A DNA stretch of 64,000 nt from Paenibacillus_G filicis (GCF_038070315.1 NZ_JBBPCC010000016.1:62001-126000); one strand, 5' to 3'; counted from the first letter of the stretch, positions 41,660 through 50,657 are shown. Notes: a model not told the origin generated them from the sequence alone. A program made the numbers and translations.

Positions 41660-42550
41660 ATGAATAGCAGCAGCAATAGTTCCCCGCTAAAGCAGGGACT
41701 AGGCAAATCGATCTATTATCTCGTATGCATAGCCATCGCGGTCGTCATGTTCCTGCCATTTTACTGGAGCGTGCTGACCTCGCTGAAGCCGAATGATGAA
41801 ATCTTCGCGATGCCGATCAAGTGGTTTCCGTCGCATCTCACATTCGAGCATTACCTCAAAGCGTTCACGACGGTCCCGTTTGGCTTGTATTTCTGGAACT
41901 CGCTGGTGCTGGCCGTATCGGGCGTGCTGGCGAACCTGTTCTTCGGCTCGCTTAGCGGCTATGCCTTTGCGAAGCTGAACTTCCGGTTGAATAAGCCGAT
42001 CTTCCGCGTTCTGCTGGCCGCCATGATGATTCCAGGGATCGTTACGATGATTCCGACCGTCTATGTCATGCGCCATATTCCGCTTATGGGCGGCAATGAT
42101 ATTTTGGGCAGCGGAGGCATGGGGCTGATGAATTCGTTCTGGGGCGTTATTCTGCCGGGGGCCTCGGGCACGTTCGCCGTGTTCTTCATGCGGCAGTTCT
42201 TCCTGACCCTGCCCAGCGACATGATGGAAATGGCACGGATTGAGGGCTGCGGGGAATTCAAGATATTCTGGCGCATCTATCTGCCGTTGACGAAGCCGGC
42301 ATTGGCCACACTGAGCATCTTTACCTTCCAGGCGGGCTGGAATAGCTTCCTGTGGCCGATGATTGTACTTAACGACCCCGATAAAGCAACTATTCAGATG
42401 GGGCTGCAGGCATTCTCCTATAATTTCCAGACGGATTACGGTCCGATGATGGCGGGAGCGCTGGTGGCAATTTTGCCGATTCTCGTGATGTTCCTGGTGC
42501 TGCAGCGTTACTTTGTACAGGGAATTGCGTTCAGCGGCATCAAGGGGTAA
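41660..42550 (+). CDS. sugar ABC transporter permease (MalG/UgpE type)
   Basis: 296 residues, six helices, starting SIYYLVCIAIAVVMFLPFYWSVLTSLKP. The EAA loop is MEMARIEGCGEFKIFWRIYLPLTKPAL. It is the second half of the channel. No ATP-binding subunit is encoded in the operon, as usual for carbohydrate importers of Bacilli that share MsmX-type ATPases. An AGGGGG site precedes the ATG by 9 bases. The next 250 bp contain only a gene remnant. Confidence 0.92.
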   Translation: MNSSSNSSPLKQGLGKSIYYLVCIAIAVVMFLPFYWSVLTSLKPNDEIFAMPIKWFPSHLTFEHYLKAFTTVPFGLYFWNSLVLAVSGVLANLFFGSLSGYAFAKLNFRLNKPIFRVLLAAMMIPGIVTMIPTVYVMRHIPLMGGNDILGSGGMGLMNSFWGVILPGASGTFAVFFMRQFFLTLPSDMMEMARIEGCGEFKIFWRIYLPLTKPALATLSIFTFQAGWNSFLWPMIVLNDPDKATIQMGLQAFSYNFQTDYGPMMAGALVAILPILVMFLVLQRYFVQGIAFSGIKG

Positions 42551-42596
42551 AAGCTTCCTATTCAGCTTAGGGAGAAGGGGGCATGGGGGAATCCTG

Positions 42597-42746
42597 AAAA
42601 AGAGGATCTGTAATCACCCGCCGCCTAAGAACAAGGTGACGCTCAGCGTTCCGCTCAACACAGGCTACAACATGATTGAGCTTGGATACGATAGTACCAA
42701 GGGCAATAGCAATTATCTGACTGTAGACAAAATGACCGGGCTTTAG
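42597..42746 (+). pseudogene. 3' remnant of a carbohydrate-binding-module gene
   Basis: An open frame ending at 42744-42746 reads NHPPPKNKVTLSVPLNTGYN, MIELGYDSTKGNSNYLTVDK, MTGL, stop. This resembles the last strands of CBM6/CBM35-like galactose-binding modules (VPLNAGYNTIR, then D....NLD.I). No start, ribosome binding site or catalytic part is present. It suggests that a larger glycosidase gene once stood between the permease and GH76 genes. Confidence 0.6.
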
Positions 42747-42806
42747 ACGGTACTGCCGATTCGGCTGGACTGCTGAGGAGAACCGGGACACCAGGGAGAG
42801 AAGCAT

Positions 42807-43859
42807 ATGAGCCAAATGAAGCTCAAGCTGTGGGACGAACGGGCAGACCAGGCGCAGGAAGCGCTGGATACACTATTCTGGAATGATGAGATCGGGATGT
42901 ATAATATCGAGACTCCATGTCCGAATGGGGAGTGCAATACGATCTTTCATTACTGGTGGATGGCGCATGCCGTGGATGTGCTCGTCGACGGCTTGCTGCG
43001 AACAGGAGACAGCCGCTATGCAGAACGGCTAGCTTCGTTGCATCAAGGACTGCTGAAGCGTAATGGCGGCGTGTGGCCCAATGAATTGTACGATGATATG
43101 GAATGGATGGCCTTGGCCTGGTTCCGCGCTTATCAGGCTACGGGCCAGGAGGCTTACAAAGAAACCGTGCATATCCTCTGGAAGGATATTTTGACCGGCT
43201 GGAACGGACATATGGATGGTGGTATCGCCTGGCAGAAGACACAATTGGATTACAAGAATACACCTGCCAATGCACCAGCCGCGATTCTCGCGGCACGTCT
43301 GCATCAGGCGTTCGGCGATGCCGAAGCGCTGGTCTGGGCCAAGCGAATCTACACGTGGCTGCAAGATCATCTGGTGGACCCGGAGACCGGCTTCGTGTGG
43401 GACGGCATGAACCGGGCGGGAGACGGCGTCATCGACAAGGACTGGAAGTTCACCTATAACCAAGGGATATACATCGGCGCAGCCGTGGAGCTGTACCGGA
43501 TAACCGGCGCACCCGGTTATCTGGACGATGCCCGCCGCACCTTCCGGGCGGCAGTGGCAGAGCTGGCCGATGCCGGGCACGGCGGCTTGCCGGATGAAGG
43601 CGGCGGGGATGCGGGGCTGTTCAAGGGCATCCTAGTCCGCTACTCGGCTGAGCTGTGCAAGGCCGATCCTGGGTTTGGCGCCGCTGAGGATTTCCTGCGT
43701 ACCAATGGCGACCTGCTCTGGGCACGCGGGAAATCCAGCGGAGCGGCGCTGTTCGGCACGGATTGGAACCTTACCGCCGGTGGAGTTATCCAATTAAGCT
43801 CCCAGCTCAGCGGAATCAAGCTGCTGGAGATGCTGGCCGAGCTGGAGACAGAGGTGTAG
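42807..43859 (+). CDS. glycoside hydrolase family 76 (endo-alpha-1,6-mannanase type), copy 1, cytoplasmic
   Basis: 350 residues forming an (alpha/alpha)6 barrel. The adjacent catalytic aspartates are Asp96-Asp97 in NELYDDMEWMALAW. Other family segments are IFHYWWMAHAVDVLVDGL, AWQKTQLDYKNTPANAPAAILAARL, and TGFVWDGMNRAGDGVIDKDWKFTYNQGIYIGA. No signal peptide is seen, whereas characterised GH76 enzymes are usually secreted, so it should act on imported oligosaccharides. AGGGAGAG precedes the ATG. It is directly followed by a paralogue 6 bp downstream. Confidence 0.92.
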   Translation: MSQMKLKLWDERADQAQEALDTLFWNDEIGMYNIETPCPNGECNTIFHYWWMAHAVDVLVDGLLRTGDSRYAERLASLHQGLLKRNGGVWPNELYDDMEWMALAWFRAYQATGQEAYKETVHILWKDILTGWNGHMDGGIAWQKTQLDYKNTPANAPAAILAARLHQAFGDAEALVWAKRIYTWLQDHLVDPETGFVWDGMNRAGDGVIDKDWKFTYNQGIYIGAAVELYRITGAPGYLDDARRTFRAAVAELADAGHGGLPDEGGGDAGLFKGILVRYSAELCKADPGFGAAEDFLRTNGDLLWARGKSSGAALFGTDWNLTAGGVIQLSSQLSGIKLLEMLAELETEV

Positions 43860-43865
43860 TAGCGA

Positions 43866-44936
43866 ATGTCAGACTCTATACAGACTGTGGGTGCAAGTAG
43901 CTGGAAGGAACGGGCCGAGTGGTACCAGCAGCGTCTGCTTCATAACTATTACAATGCAGAGACCGGCATTATGAATCAGTGGTATCCCGCGGGAAGCAAT
44001 CAAGCGGAGGATAACTTCTACTACTGGTGGCAGGCTCATGTGATCGATGTGCTCGTAGACGGGCTGGAGCGAACGGGCAGCCCAATCTATGCGGATCGGA
44101 TTCGTGAGCTGAGCCGGAGCCTTCGTATATATAACGGAGGCACCTTCTTGCATAACTACTACGACGATATGGAATGGACGGCTCTTGCCCTGCTTCGCGC
44201 TTACGAGGAGACAGGCGAAGAGGAGTATAAGCTTGCGGTGCTAGCGTTGTGGGAGGACATCAAGACCGCGTGGAATGATCATGTTGGCGGGGGGATGGCC
44301 TGGAAGAAGGATCAGACTAACTATAAAAATACGCCGGCCAATGCCCCGGCAGCCATCCTAGCCGCCCGACTGTACGGGTTGCTTCAGGATGAGGAGTATC
44401 TGAACTGGGCCGAGCGCATCTATGCATGGAACAAAACTCATCTGGTAGACCCGGATACCGGCTTTGTCTGGGACGGAATCAACCGGATGGGTGATGGTAA
44501 AATCGATTACGACTGGGCATTCACCTATTGCCAAGGGGTGTTCCTGGGCGCTGGACTTGAACTCTATCTTAAGACGGGTAACCGTCAATATGCGGCGGAT
44601 GCTCTCCGTACTACGAAAGCCTGCATCGAACGGCTCTGCGATCCCGCTACACGGATGCTTCCGGATGAAGGCATTGACGATACGGGCTTGTTCAAGGGAA
44701 TTCTGATCCGTTATTGGGTGCAGCTGTACCGTCAATTCCCCGAGCAGGAGCAGGTGCGCGAGGTCATTCTCAGAAATGCTGAACGGCTGTGGGAGTCGGG
44801 CCTGAACCAAGAACTAGGCTTATGCGGTCCGTCATGGGGGGAAGCACCGGAACTTCCGGTTCAGTTGAGCGTTCAGCTCAGCGGATTGATGCTATTGGAA
44901 GCAGCAGCGGCAGTGAAAGCACAGGATTTCATGTAA
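43866..44936 (+). CDS. glycoside hydrolase family 76, copy 2, cytoplasmic
   Basis: 356 residues, a diverged paralogue of the preceding gene with the same order of motifs: FYYWWQAHVIDVLVDGLERTG, catalytic pair Asp100-Asp101 in HNYYDDMEWTALALLRAYEETG, WKKDQTNYKNTPANAPAAILAARL, and TGFVWDGINRMGDGKIDYDWAFTYCQGVFLGAGLELY. It has no signal peptide. The ribosome binding site GAGGTG lies inside the end of the first gene, so translation is probably coupled. The two copies may differ in chain-length or branch preference; this is inference. It is the last gene of the operon, before a terminator. Confidence 0.92.
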   Translation: MSDSIQTVGASSWKERAEWYQQRLLHNYYNAETGIMNQWYPAGSNQAEDNFYYWWQAHVIDVLVDGLERTGSPIYADRIRELSRSLRIYNGGTFLHNYYDDMEWTALALLRAYEETGEEEYKLAVLALWEDIKTAWNDHVGGGMAWKKDQTNYKNTPANAPAAILAARLYGLLQDEEYLNWAERIYAWNKTHLVDPDTGFVWDGINRMGDGKIDYDWAFTYCQGVFLGAGLELYLKTGNRQYAADALRTTKACIERLCDPATRMLPDEGIDDTGLFKGILIRYWVQLYRQFPEQEQVREVILRNAERLWESGLNQELGLCGPSWGEAPELPVQLSVQLSGLMLLEAAAAVKAQDFM

Positions 44937-44983
44937 CGGTACAATGCCATTCCCACCCGTTCAATGAAGTATGATAGACCGCG

Positions 44984-45024
44984 AGGTGTCCCATAGGCCA
45001 ATCATGGCAGTGGGGCGCCTTTTT
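44984..45024 (+). terminator. terminator of the alpha-mannan operon
   Basis: AGGTGTCCCAT (44984-44994) pairs with GTGGGGCGCCT (45010-45020) through G-U wobbles, followed by TTTT. Confidence 0.75.
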
Positions 45025-45202
45025 GCGTTGTGGCACTGGACATCGTATTCAGCATTTTGAACCTGTTTTCTCTGGGTATAGGAATTCGTGGGGGCTAGTA
45101 CACAAGCGCCTTAAAGCAAGATTGCTAAATGAACGGGCAGGTTAACGCCGTGCTGGTGTAGAAGATAGTACATAGAAATAACCTGTCTAGGGAGTGAGCA
45201 AT

Positions 45203-45796
45203 TTGTTTCCTGAATCGGAATATTATGATGAGCAGTTTAAGGGAATCAGTTTTTCCAAAGAGTCTTTGGATTCGGTCAAATTCTACGATTGTACCTTTAC
45301 GAATTGCGATTTCAGTGAAACGTTATTTACGGATTGCAAATTCTCAGGCTGCCAATTTACAGATTGTAATTTGAATTTAATCAAGGTCTTGGATTGCCAC
45401 TTCTCTCAACTCAGTTTTCAAGCATGTAAAGTAACCGGAGTGAATTGGACGGAGGCCATCTGGCCTAAACTCAGCATGCCGGGTACGTTCACGTTTGAGG
45501 AATGTGCATTGAACCATTCTACCTTCATAGGGCTTGGACTGCAGCAGTGTGTCTTCCGGTCATGCCTGGCCAAAGACGTGGATTTCAGGGAAGCTGACCT
45601 GACAAAGGCCGATCTAAGCTCGACAGACTTCAGCGAGAGTGTATTCGGAGACACTAATTTGACTAACGCGGATTTCTCACATGCCACCAACTACCAGATT
45701 GATCCGGGCAGCAATCGGATTACGAAAGCCATCTTTATGCTGCCTGAGGCGGTATCCTTGCTTTACTGTATGGATATCCAATTAAAAGAAGAGTAA
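45203..45796 (+). CDS. pentapeptide-repeat protein (Qnr-like shape)
   Basis: About 197 residues built of A(D/N)LxX-type pentapeptides: FYDCTFTNCDFSETLFTDCKFSGCQFTDCNL, then FREADLTKADLSSTDFSESVFGDTNLTNADFSHATNY. It should fold as a right-handed beta-helix. The C-terminal helix FMLPEAVSLLYCMDIQL resembles the dimerising end of Qnr-type gyrase-protecting proteins, but quinolone protection is only a guess. The TTG start at 45203 is chosen because AGGGAG lies 8 bases upstream; the GTG at 45194 overlaps that site. Confidence 0.85.
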   Translation: MFPESEYYDEQFKGISFSKESLDSVKFYDCTFTNCDFSETLFTDCKFSGCQFTDCNLNLIKVLDCHFSQLSFQACKVTGVNWTEAIWPKLSMPGTFTFEECALNHSTFIGLGLQQCVFRSCLAKDVDFREADLTKADLSSTDFSESVFGDTNLTNADFSHATNYQIDPGSNRITKAIFMLPEAVSLLYCMDIQLKEE

Positions 45797-45880
45797 AGCT
45801 AAAAGCGAAAAGAATCGTATCCTAAGCAGGGGCCGGCTTCTTGTGGCACAGGCATTCTGATAGCGGGAAGGTGCGACCGC

Positions 45881-46828
45881 ATGAACAAAACGGATCGTCT
45901 GTTAGCCATCGTGCTTGAACTGCAGCGCAGCAAAGTATTACGAGCAGAGGATTTAGCGGCTACATTTGAAACAAGCGTAAGAACCATTTACAGAGATATG
46001 CAGGCTTTGAGTGAAGCAGGTGTATCCGTGATAGGATCACCTGGGCAGGGATATTCCTTAATGGACGGGTATTTCCTTCCTCCAGTCAGCTTCACGGCGG
46101 AAGAAGCCGTGACGTTACTCATCGGGGCAGATTTTATCGAGCGGTGGTTTGATGCCCACTATGGCAGCAAGTCCCGAACTTCCAAGAGGAAGATCGAAGC
46201 CATCCTGCCCGAAGCGACCCACAGTGAGGCAGCCAGGATTCGCAAGAGTTTTCGTCTGCTGGCAACTGCCGCAGATACAGCTCGCATACAAGAGAAGACC
46301 TATATCGAGACGATTCGCCGAGCGATATTGGAGGAAAGGAAGATAAGCTTCCATTATTCCAAAAAAATTGCTGATGCCGATGGGAACCGTCAAAGTGTTC
46401 GTACGGCTGCTCCGTATGGGCTGGTGCTTCTTCACGGGTCATGGGTTCTCATCGCATGGTGTGAGCTGCGTCAAGACATTCGTCATTTCCGGTTGTCCCG
46501 GATGACGGAGCTTATGGGCCTGGAAGCTAGTTTTAAGCTGCCGGTGGATTTTGACTTGGATGCATACAGTCCTCCGGATAACCGCAATGTTCGTGTACGC
46601 ATCCTAGTTCAGGCGGGTATTGCCGATAGGGTAGAGGAATCCAGCAGCTTTTATTTAGAAAGTAGGGAGGAGCATACAGAAGGGGTGCTGATGACCTATC
46701 GCGTCCGACAACCTGAGGAGTTGCTGCACGTGATGCTCGGCTGGGGAAGCGGAGTAGTTGTGCTGGAGCCGGAATCCTTCAGCCATAGGGTTAGAAACGA
46801 ACTGAAAAAAGCGTTTGAACGCTACTGA
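45881..46828 (+). CDS. YafY-family regulator (HTH_11 + WYL domain)
   Basis: 315 residues. An N-terminal DeoR-like HTH (TDRLLAIVLELQRSKVLRAEDLAATFETSVRTIYRDMQALSEAGVSVIGSPGQGYSL) is followed by a WYL ligand-sensing domain (YIETIRRAILEERKISFHYSKK ... AAPYGLVLLHGSWVLIAWCELRQDIRHFRLSRMTEL) and a WCX extension. WYL domains sense small ligands or nucleic acids. A terminator overlaps its stop codon. The DinB and EVE genes follow on the same strand and may belong to its regulon. Confidence 0.9.
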   Translation: MNKTDRLLAIVLELQRSKVLRAEDLAATFETSVRTIYRDMQALSEAGVSVIGSPGQGYSLMDGYFLPPVSFTAEEAVTLLIGADFIERWFDAHYGSKSRTSKRKIEAILPEATHSEAARIRKSFRLLATAADTARIQEKTYIETIRRAILEERKISFHYSKKIADADGNRQSVRTAAPYGLVLLHGSWVLIAWCELRQDIRHFRLSRMTELMGLEASFKLPVDFDLDAYSPPDNRNVRVRILVQAGIADRVEESSSFYLESREEHTEGVLMTYRVRQPEELLHVMLGWGSGVVVLEPESFSHRVRNELKKAFERY

Positions 46829-46853
46829 CATCATGCTGTCAGTAGCGTTTTTG
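46818..46853 (+). terminator. terminator overlapping the stop codon of the WYL gene
   Basis: Perfect 12-bp arms AACGCTACTGAC (46818-46829) and GTCAGTAGCGTT (46838-46849), then TTTTG. Confidence 0.85.
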
Positions 46854-46893
46854 TATACTTGGACTAACGAATGAATGAAGGAGTGGAAGGAAG

Positions 46894-47445
46894 ATGATTA
46901 CAACAACGGAAGTATTGCAACGATTCGAGGAGACGGTGTCCGTGTATATTCATGAATTGGGCTCGTTCAGTCTGGATCAGCTGCAGCATAAGCCAAGCCA
47001 TGACGAATGGTCAATCGGACAGATGGTTCAACATCTCATTAACTCAGCGCTATATATGCAGCTTCGTCATGTGGATCAATGTCTGTTGCCGAGCCAAGAT
47101 CTCCAGGTAACTTTAGCGCAAAAAAACGAGGATGGCATAGCTATATTTGCTCAGGGCAGTTTCCCGCCCATTCGTGTTCATGTTCCGCCTTCTCCGCAAT
47201 ATACGCCGGACCAGCCGGAAAGTAAGGAGCAGCTGATTCAAGGATTACACACCGTTGTCCAGAGAATGAAGGAGGTTGAACCTGCTCTTCACAAGGCGTC
47301 CAACCGACATACAATTCCCCATCCGCGGTTCGGCGGACTGTGTGCGGAGGAATGGTTTCGGCTTGTTGAGATGCACTACCGCCATCATCTATTGCAGCTT
47401 GACCGCTTAAAACAAAGCGTGTATGGAAAAGGGGAAGGGAGATGA
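46894..47445 (+). CDS. DinB-family protein
   Basis: 183 residues, four-helix bundle of the DinB/YfiT type. Putative metal-binding histidines are in HDEWSIGQMVQHLINSALYM and in MHYRHHLLQLDRLK. Family members are metal-dependent transferases or thiol-dependent enzymes; the substrate here is unknown. GGAGTGGAAGGAAG precedes the ATG. The stop codon is 3 bp from the EVE-domain gene start, so the two form an operon. Confidence 0.85.
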   Translation: MITTTEVLQRFEETVSVYIHELGSFSLDQLQHKPSHDEWSIGQMVQHLINSALYMQLRHVDQCLLPSQDLQVTLAQKNEDGIAIFAQGSFPPIRVHVPPSPQYTPDQPESKEQLIQGLHTVVQRMKEVEPALHKASNRHTIPHPRFGGLCAEEWFRLVEMHYRHHLLQLDRLKQSVYGKGEGR

Positions 47446-47448
47446 GTG

Positions 47449-47904
47449 ATGAAGCTAAATGATATAAGCCAACAAAGCCGTTTCTGGATTGGTGTCGTGT
47501 CCGCATCTCATGTGAAACGTGGAGAGTTGGGGGGATTTGCCCAACTCTGTCACGGCAAGTCAGCATCTTTACGCAAGATGCGGGCGGGCGATTGGCTGAT
47601 TTACTATTCCCCGCGTATGGACATGACGAAAGGGGAACCAATCCAAGCATTCACTGCTATCGGGGAAGTGGCTGATGATCAAGTCTATGCCTATCAGATG
47701 TCCCCGTCGTTTGTGCCATTCCGTAGAAATATAAGCTATATGTCTTGCCGCCAAGTAAAGATTAGAGATGTATTGGAGCAGCTTACCTTCACACGCATGA
47801 ACCGCAATTGGGGGTACTCCTTCCGCTATGGACATTTTGAGATTAACCGGGATGACTTTATGACGATTGCCAGTGCAATGCTAGGCAATGAGCAGTTGGA
47901 TTGA
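47449..47904 (+). CDS. EVE-domain protein (UPF0310)
   Basis: 151 residues with the full EVE fold: FWIGVVSASHVKRGELGGFAQLCHGKSASLRKMRAGDWLIYYSPRMD, then PIQAFTAIGEVADDQVYAYQMSPSFVPFRRNISYM, and NWGYSFRYGHFEINRDDF. EVE is related to YTH/PUA domains that bind modified bases, but a role here is not shown. ATG 47449 is chosen, with AAGGGAG 7 bases upstream. It is in an operon with DinB. A strong bidirectional terminator separates it from potD. Confidence 0.88.
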   Translation: MKLNDISQQSRFWIGVVSASHVKRGELGGFAQLCHGKSASLRKMRAGDWLIYYSPRMDMTKGEPIQAFTAIGEVADDQVYAYQMSPSFVPFRRNISYMSCRQVKIRDVLEQLTFTRMNRNWGYSFRYGHFEINRDDFMTIASAMLGNEQLD

Positions 47905-47916
47905 ATTTTATACGAA

Positions 47917-47969
47917 AAGCGGCCCCATCCCCTATCCTTCAAACCTGGATAAAAGGGATGGGGCCGCTT
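47917..47969. terminator. bidirectional terminator between the EVE gene and potD
   Basis: Perfect 15-bp arms at 47917-47931 and 47955-47969, rich in GGCCCC, plus an inner TATCC/GGATA pair. It is flanked by TTTTAT on the left and ATTTAG on the right. Confidence 0.85.
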
Positions 47970-47977
47970 ATTTAGCC

Positions 47978-49051
47978 CTATTTCCGGTGCATCTTGAACA
48001 GCAGGAACAGCTCGTTGAAGTGAGACAGCATCCTGGGACCAAGATTTTCATACACTTCGAGCCTGGAGGCCAGCTCCGGGCTTGGATAGAAGCGTTCGTC
48101 GCCTGCAAGCTCCTTGGGCAGCAGCTTCAGCGCCTCGGCGTTCGGCGTGGAGTAGCCGACATATTCCGTATTCTTGGCGTTGACCTCCGGGTCCAGTATG
48201 AAATTCATGAACTTGTAGGCACCCTCGATATTGGTCGCTGTTTTGGGAATGACCATATTATCGAACCACAGATTGGTCCCTTCCTGGGGTACCACATATT
48301 CCAGCTTATCGTTCTCGCTGATAATCTTGGAGGCGTCGCCGGACCAGACCACACCGACGGCGGCTTCTTCACCGGCCAGCAGCATCTTGATCTCATCCCC
48401 GACGATCGCTTTCACGTTCGGCGTGAGCTGATTCAGCTTGCGCAGCGCCTCCTGCAGATGCTCTTCATCGGTATCATTCAGCGAGTAGCCCAGCGTATTC
48501 AAACTCATGCCGATGACCTCGCGAGCCCCGTCTACGAGCAGAATCTGGTTGCGCAGGCTCTCATCCCATAAATCCGCCCATCCGTGAATCTCCCGGCCGC
48601 CGAGCATCTCCCGGTTGTAGAGAATCCCGACCGTCCCCCAGAAATACGGGATCGAGTATTGGTTGCCGCGGTCAAAGGGAAGATTCATGAACCGCTTGTC
48701 CACGTACTTCAGATTCGGAATTTTGGAGGCATCGATCGGCAGCAGCAGACCTTCCTGCTTCATCTTGCTGATCGCATATTCCGAAGGAATGCTGATGTCG
48801 TAGGAAGTCCCGCCTTGGGCGATCTTCGTCATCATCGCTTCATTGGAGTCGAAGGTCTGGTAGATGACCTTAATTCCCGTCTCCTGCTCAAAGCGCGCAA
48901 TCAGCTCGGGGTCGATATAATCCCCCCAGTTGTAGATGGTCAGCGTATCATTTCCCCGGTAGCCCTCCGATGTATTGAGCCAGTAGGTCATATACAGCAG
49001 CGCGGCGGTTAACAAGATGACGACAGCCGTCATGCGGACGAGCTGCTTCAT
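47978..49051 (-). CDS. potD: spermidine/putrescine-binding protein PotD
   Basis: 357 residues. It has the classic polyamine-binding pattern: LTIYNWGDYIDPELIARFEQETGIKVIYQTFDSNEAMMTKI, YDISIPSEYAISKMKQEGLL, IPYFWGTVGILYNREML, GVVWSGDASKIISENDKLEYVVPQEGTNLWFDNMVIPKTA. The N-terminal helix (MTAVVILLTAALLYMTYWL) has no lipobox Cys, so it seems anchored by an uncleaved helix or cleaved by ordinary signal peptidase. The ATG overlaps the potC stop by 4 bp and follows GGAGGTGGG. It is the last gene of potABCD. Confidence 0.93.
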   Translation of the reverse strand: MKQLVRMTAVVILLTAALLYMTYWLNTSEGYRGNDTLTIYNWGDYIDPELIARFEQETGIKVIYQTFDSNEAMMTKIAQGGTSYDISIPSEYAISKMKQEGLLLPIDASKIPNLKYVDKRFMNLPFDRGNQYSIPYFWGTVGILYNREMLGGREIHGWADLWDESLRNQILLVDGAREVIGMSLNTLGYSLNDTDEEHLQEALRKLNQLTPNVKAIVGDEIKMLLAGEEAAVGVVWSGDASKIISENDKLEYVVPQEGTNLWFDNMVIPKTATNIEGAYKFMNFILDPEVNAKNTEYVGYSTPNAEALKLLPKELAGDERFYPSPELASRLEVYENLGPRMLSHFNELFLLFKMHRK

Positions 49052-49854
49052 GGTCCCACCTCCGCCTGTGCAGGCTTGTTGTTCGTTCTGCGGTTAAGGA
49101 AATAGTACCCGACGACGAGCAGCGCTGTGAATAGGAACAGCAGGGTGGATAGCGCATTGAGGGACAGCGATACGCCGTGTCGTGCCCTCGAGTAAATCTC
49201 GACCGACAGGGTGGAGAAGCCATTGCCCGTGACAAAGAAGCTCACTGCAAAATCATCGAGCGAATACGTTAGCGCCATGAAAAATCCGGCGAAAATGCCA
49301 GGCTTGATGAACGGCAAGGTCACCTTCGTCAGTACCTCCCAGCGGCTTGCGCCCAGATCGCGGGCCGCATCGATCAACGTCGGACTCATTTCCTCTAGCT
49401 TGGGCAACACCATCAGTACGACGATCGGCACGCTGAAGGCAATGTGCGAGATCAGGACAGAGCTGAATCCCAGCTTCAAGCCGATCATCGTGAACAAGAT
49501 CAGGAAGGACGCCCCGATAATAACGTCCGGGCTGACGATCAGCACATTGTTCAGTGACAACAGCGTATGCTTGGACCGCAGCCGTCTGACCTGCCGGATG
49601 GCCAATGCGCCGACCACACCCAGGATGGTGGAAATCAGCGAGGACAATAGGGCAATCACCAGCGTATTCAGTACAATAATAAGCAATCGGGTGTCCGAGA
49701 ACACCTCGCCGTACCATTTCCATGTGAAGCTCTCGAATTCCCTCATCGAGCCGCCGCTGTTGAAGGAATAGAACATTAGATAGAAGATCGGCGCGTATAG
49801 AATGACAAACACAGCCGCCAGATAAAGGTTAGACCACTTGATGCCCCGTCTCAT
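49048..49854 (-). CDS. potC: spermidine/putrescine ABC transporter permease PotC
   Basis: 268 residues with six membrane helices, starting NLYLAAVFVILYAPIFYLMFYSFN. The EAA loop is LIDAARDLGASRWEVLTKVTLPFIKPG. It forms the polyamine channel with PotB. It overlaps potB by 4 bp and potD by 4 bp, which indicates translational coupling. Confidence 0.94.
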   Translation of the reverse strand: MRRGIKWSNLYLAAVFVILYAPIFYLMFYSFNSGGSMREFESFTWKWYGEVFSDTRLLIIVLNTLVIALLSSLISTILGVVGALAIRQVRRLRSKHTLLSLNNVLIVSPDVIIGASFLILFTMIGLKLGFSSVLISHIAFSVPIVVLMVLPKLEEMSPTLIDAARDLGASRWEVLTKVTLPFIKPGIFAGFFMALTYSLDDFAVSFFVTGNGFSTLSVEIYSRARHGVSLSLNALSTLLFLFTALLVVGYYFLNRRTNNKPAQAEVGP

Positions 49855-50657
49855 TTTGTCCCCCTTGCCTTGCTCTTGCCGGTCAAGAGCATCATCAGCG
49901 CCATCACCAGCACTAGGAATACCGCAATGGTCGCGCCCATGCCCCAGTCCTGGGTGACGAGGAAGTGCTGCTCGATGGCCGTCCCGAGGGTAATGACCCT
50001 ATTGCCAGCGATCAGACGCGTAATCATAAACAGCGAGAGCGCCGGGATGAACACGGCCTGGCAGCCTGCCTTCACACCGCTTAGCGTAAGCGGGAAGATG
50101 ACACGGCGGAAGGTTGTCCACGCGGGTGCGCCCAAATCACGGGCGGCATAAATCAGCGAGGGCGGCAGCTCCTCCAGCGCATTGAAGATCGGCAGCACCA
50201 TGAACGGAATAAAGATGTACGCGGATACGAAGATAAAGCTGAAATCCGTAAATAAGATCTGCTGCACCCCGATGCCGAGCAGCTCCAGCAGTCCGTTGGC
50301 GAGGCCGTAGGTACCGAACAAGCCAATAAAGGCGTAAGCCTTAAGCAGCAGGTTGATCCAGCTTGGCAAAATAATCAGCAGCAGCCAAAGCTGCTTATGC
50401 TTCGTCTTGGTAATCAGATACGCCGTCGGGTAGGCAATCAGCAGCGACCAGAATGTAACCAGAAACGCGTACCAGAACGAATTGAAGGTCATTTTTAAAT
50501 AAACCGGCGTAAAAAATTTCTCGTAGTTGGACAGCGTAAACTGCCCTTCCACGTCAAATAACGAATAGTAGACGATCAGCGCAATGGGCGCAATGACGAA
50601 CAGGGCGATCCAAAGCAGATAAGGGGCCAGATACCAATTACGCGCTCTGCTGGTCAT
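49851..50657 (-). CDS. potB: spermidine/putrescine ABC transporter permease PotB
   Basis: 268 residues, six helices, starting LAPYLLWIALFVIAPIALIVYYSLF. The loop SLIYAARDLGAPAWTTFRRVIFPLTLSG docks on PotA. It overlaps potA by 4 bp and potC by 4 bp. Confidence 0.94.
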   Translation of the reverse strand: MTSRARNWYLAPYLLWIALFVIAPIALIVYYSLFDVEGQFTLSNYEKFFTPVYLKMTFNSFWYAFLVTFWSLLIAYPTAYLITKTKHKQLWLLLIILPSWINLLLKAYAFIGLFGTYGLANGLLELLGIGVQQILFTDFSFIFVSAYIFIPFMVLPIFNALEELPPSLIYAARDLGAPAWTTFRRVIFPLTLSGVKAGCQAVFIPALSLFMITRLIAGNRVITLGTAIEQHFLVTQDWGMGATIAVFLVLVMALMMLLTGKSKARGTK

